Shown: positions 6,110 through 7,233 of the stretch, piece after piece
Numbering within the stretch: position 1 is the stretch's first letter
Layout of the letters: every line of letters starts with the position of its first letter
From: an uncultured Eubacteriales bacterium
GTDB lineage: Bacteria > Bacillota > Clostridia > Oscillospirales > CAG-272
DNA: 7,233 nt
Reading direction: 5' to 3'
Assembly (NCBI GenBank): GCA_902462015.1
Contig: CABPZV010000102.1
Location: forward strand, 1 to 7,233
The notes under the pieces: model-generated
Seen by the model: the letters and a program-made list of their open reading frames with translations, nothing else
The model's database searches: none
Told to the model about the DNA's origin: nothing
Translations under genes and position numbers: made by a program

Positions 6110-6135
6110 CCCTTTGAAAAGCAAAGGGCTCCTTT
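6110..6135 (-). promoter_or_regulatory. Hairpin between two candidate ribosome-binding sites
   Basis: Reading the - strand, the strong Shine-Dalgarno AAAGGAG (6135-6129) is followed directly by CCCTTTG (6128-6122), a 5-nt loop, and CAAAGGG (6116-6110), a perfect 7-bp stem. ATG 6096 begins 13 nt later. With the hairpin folded, the AAAGG in its 3' arm is hidden and AAAGGAG sits an effective 13 nt from the ATG. Unfolded, the AAAGG itself serves, also at about 13-14 nt. The hairpin may tune translation of the PhoU-like protein relative to the transporter. There is no T-tract, so it is not a terminator. Confidence 0.5.
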
Positions 6136-6143
6136 CTTCAGCA

Positions 6144-7193
6144 CTATGCAAATATAACAATAAACAGTTTCGCCATAATATAACCGAGAATACCACATCC
6201 CGGAAAAGTGAAAACCCATGTCAGTACAAGGTCTTTGACAATACTCCAATTTACATTCCTGATTCTCCGCGCCGCCCCTACTCCCATAATTGCAGTCGTT
6301 TTTGTATGCGTTGTACTAACAGGAATGCCGGTAAGAGACGAGATAAGCAGACAGAGCGTAGCGGACAAATCCGCCGCAAAGCCCTGATACGGTTTCAGCT
6401 TAACCATATCCATTCCGACCGACTTTATAATTCTGTATCCCCCTATAGAGGTTCCAAGTCCCATGACCAAAGAACAGATAACCATCAACCAAATAGGAAC
6501 AGTAAAAGTTGAAGTGTATGACTGCCCGTTTGCAAAAGCAGCACCAAGCAGAAAAATTGCCATAAATTTTTGTCCATCCTGCGCGCCGTGCATAAATGCC
6601 ATCGCCGCTCCGCCGGCCACCTGAGCGCCTGAAAAGAACATTTCCGATTTCATTCTGTTATGATTTCTGAAAATAAAAACGGTAATCTTTGAGGTCAGAA
6701 ATCCCATAATAAAACCGAGAACAGTTGAAAATACAATACCATAAATTACCTTTATCCACTCTGCGCCGTTTATCCCGTCAAAGCTATTGTTAATTGCAAC
6801 TGCTGCCCCCGAAATGCCGGCAATTAATGCGTGACTTTCACTCGTCGGAATTCCAAAATACCAGGCGGCAGTCGCCCAGATGACTATGGCCGCCATGGCG
6901 GCGCAAAGCGCAATCAGGGAAATCCGAGCATCCCCGCCGAAATCAACCATATTATAAATTGTCATAGCAACCGATGCATTGACAGCAGTCATGATAAGAA
7001 CACCAAGAAAATTAAAAACCGCCGCCATAATAATCGCTTTACGGACACCGATTGCCCTCGTTGAAACACAGGTGGCAATTGCATTCGGAGCGTCCGTCCA
7101 CCCATTTACCAGAATAACACCTAATGTAAGTACTGTGGATACCAGAAGCATTGGATTATGTATCATCTGACTTATAAATTCAGCAGCAGACAT
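6144..7193 (-). CDS. PiT-family inorganic phosphate transporter
   Basis: A 349-residue integral membrane protein of the PiT family, which takes up phosphate (often as a metal-phosphate complex) using the proton or sodium gradient. It is almost wholly hydrophobic, with many membrane segments. The two family signatures are present: NGWTDAPNAIAT (30-41) with D34 and N37, and AFMHGAQDGQKF (199-210), equivalent to the HGANDGQK of E. coli PitA but with Q for the first N. Also typical are the inverted-repeat motifs GIPTSESHALIAGISGAA (114-131) and GIPVSTTHTKTTAIMGVG (289-306), and MAAVFNFLGVL (56-66), which resembles PitA. GAGGTGA (7208-7202 on the - strand) lies 8 nt before the ATG, and an in-frame stop just upstream fixes the start. 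It is shorter than PitA, lacking the long central cytoplasmic loop. It is followed by the PhoU-like gene. Its promoter probably lies beyond the right edge. Confidence 0.93.
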   Translation of the reverse strand: MSAAEFISQMIHNPMLLVSTVLTLGVILVNGWTDAPNAIATCVSTRAIGVRKAIIMAAVFNFLGVLIMTAVNASVAMTIYNMVDFGGDARISLIALCAAMAAIVIWATAAWYFGIPTSESHALIAGISGAAVAINNSFDGINGAEWIKVIYGIVFSTVLGFIMGFLTSKITVFIFRNHNRMKSEMFFSGAQVAGGAAMAFMHGAQDGQKFMAIFLLGAAFANGQSYTSTFTVPIWLMVICSLVMGLGTSIGGYRIIKSVGMDMVKLKPYQGFAADLSATLCLLISSLTGIPVSTTHTKTTAIMGVGAARRIRNVNWSIVKDLVLTWVFTFPGCGILGYIMAKLFIVIFA

Positions 7194-7201
7194 AAATTCA
7201 C

Positions 7202-7208
7202 CTCAAAT
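7202..7208 (-). promoter_or_regulatory. Ribosome-binding site of the phosphate transporter gene
   Basis: GAGGTGA on the - strand, 8 nt upstream of the ATG at 7193, with a TGA stop in the same frame inside it. This makes the ATG at 7193 the only reasonable start. The remaining bases to the window edge show no clear promoter. Confidence 0.7.
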
Positions 7209-7233
7209 TCCTACAATAAAGACGATATTTTTA

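Noticed and set aside
6097..6249. 51-residue N-terminal extension of the PhoU-like reading frame
   Set aside because: It overlaps the end of the transporter gene, lacks family similarity, and the conserved protein begins at ATG 6096 with ribosome-binding sequences nearby.
6114..6512. 132-codon + strand open frame opposite the transporter gene
   Set aside because: It is antisense to a clear PiT gene and to the start of the preceding gap, its translation is Arg/Ser/Asn-rich without motifs, and it has no good Shine-Dalgarno. It is a shadow frame.
1..7233. CRISPR arrays, tRNA or rRNA genes, insertion sequences, phage genes or toxin-antitoxin pairs
   Set aside because: I saw no regularly spaced repeats, no cloverleaf sequences, and no transposase, integrase or toxin-like proteins in the window.

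Overview
The window looks like a chromosomal segment from a spore-forming, low-to-moderate-GC Firmicute, most likely a member of the Clostridia. The evidence is purine-rich Shine-Dalgarno sequences, a textbook TTGACA-17-TATAAT promoter, several T-tailed intrinsic terminators, and an operon with a SpoIID-like domain and a candidate sigma-K promoter. I cannot name the species.

Layout: bases 1-585 hold no convincing gene, but contain a short tandem repeat, a 12-bp inverted repeat and an intrinsic terminator. A consensus vegetative promoter (586-614) drives a single-gene unit with a roughly 160-nt leader encoding an AMP-forming long-chain acyl-CoA synthetase (782-2539), closed by a terminator at 2562-2603. 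Next comes a three-gene + strand operon (2763-5320). Its genes encode an Asn/Pro-rich protein with a predicted transthyretin-like or carboxypeptidase-regulatory-like beta domain, a leaderless SpoIID-like protein with three peptidoglycan-binding repeats, and a smaller protein with two more such repeats. A large structured terminator (5376-5455) ends it. Two convergent genes on the - strand follow: a PiT-family phosphate transporter (6144-7193), transcribed first, then a PhoU-like DUF47 protein (5476-6096), presumed to be its partner.

The most interesting part is the central operon. None of its three products has a signal peptide, yet two carry peptidoglycan-binding repeats and one a SpoIID-like fold that keeps the glutamate corresponding to the catalytic residue of that family. 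A match to the sigma-K pattern (AC-17-CATAnnnTA) lies just upstream of the first gene. Together these suggest that the proteins are made late in the mother cell and are placed on, or act on, the developing spore from outside without being secreted. That is inference from sequence alone. The acyl-CoA synthetase and phosphate-uptake units look like ordinary housekeeping genes with no evident functional link to it.
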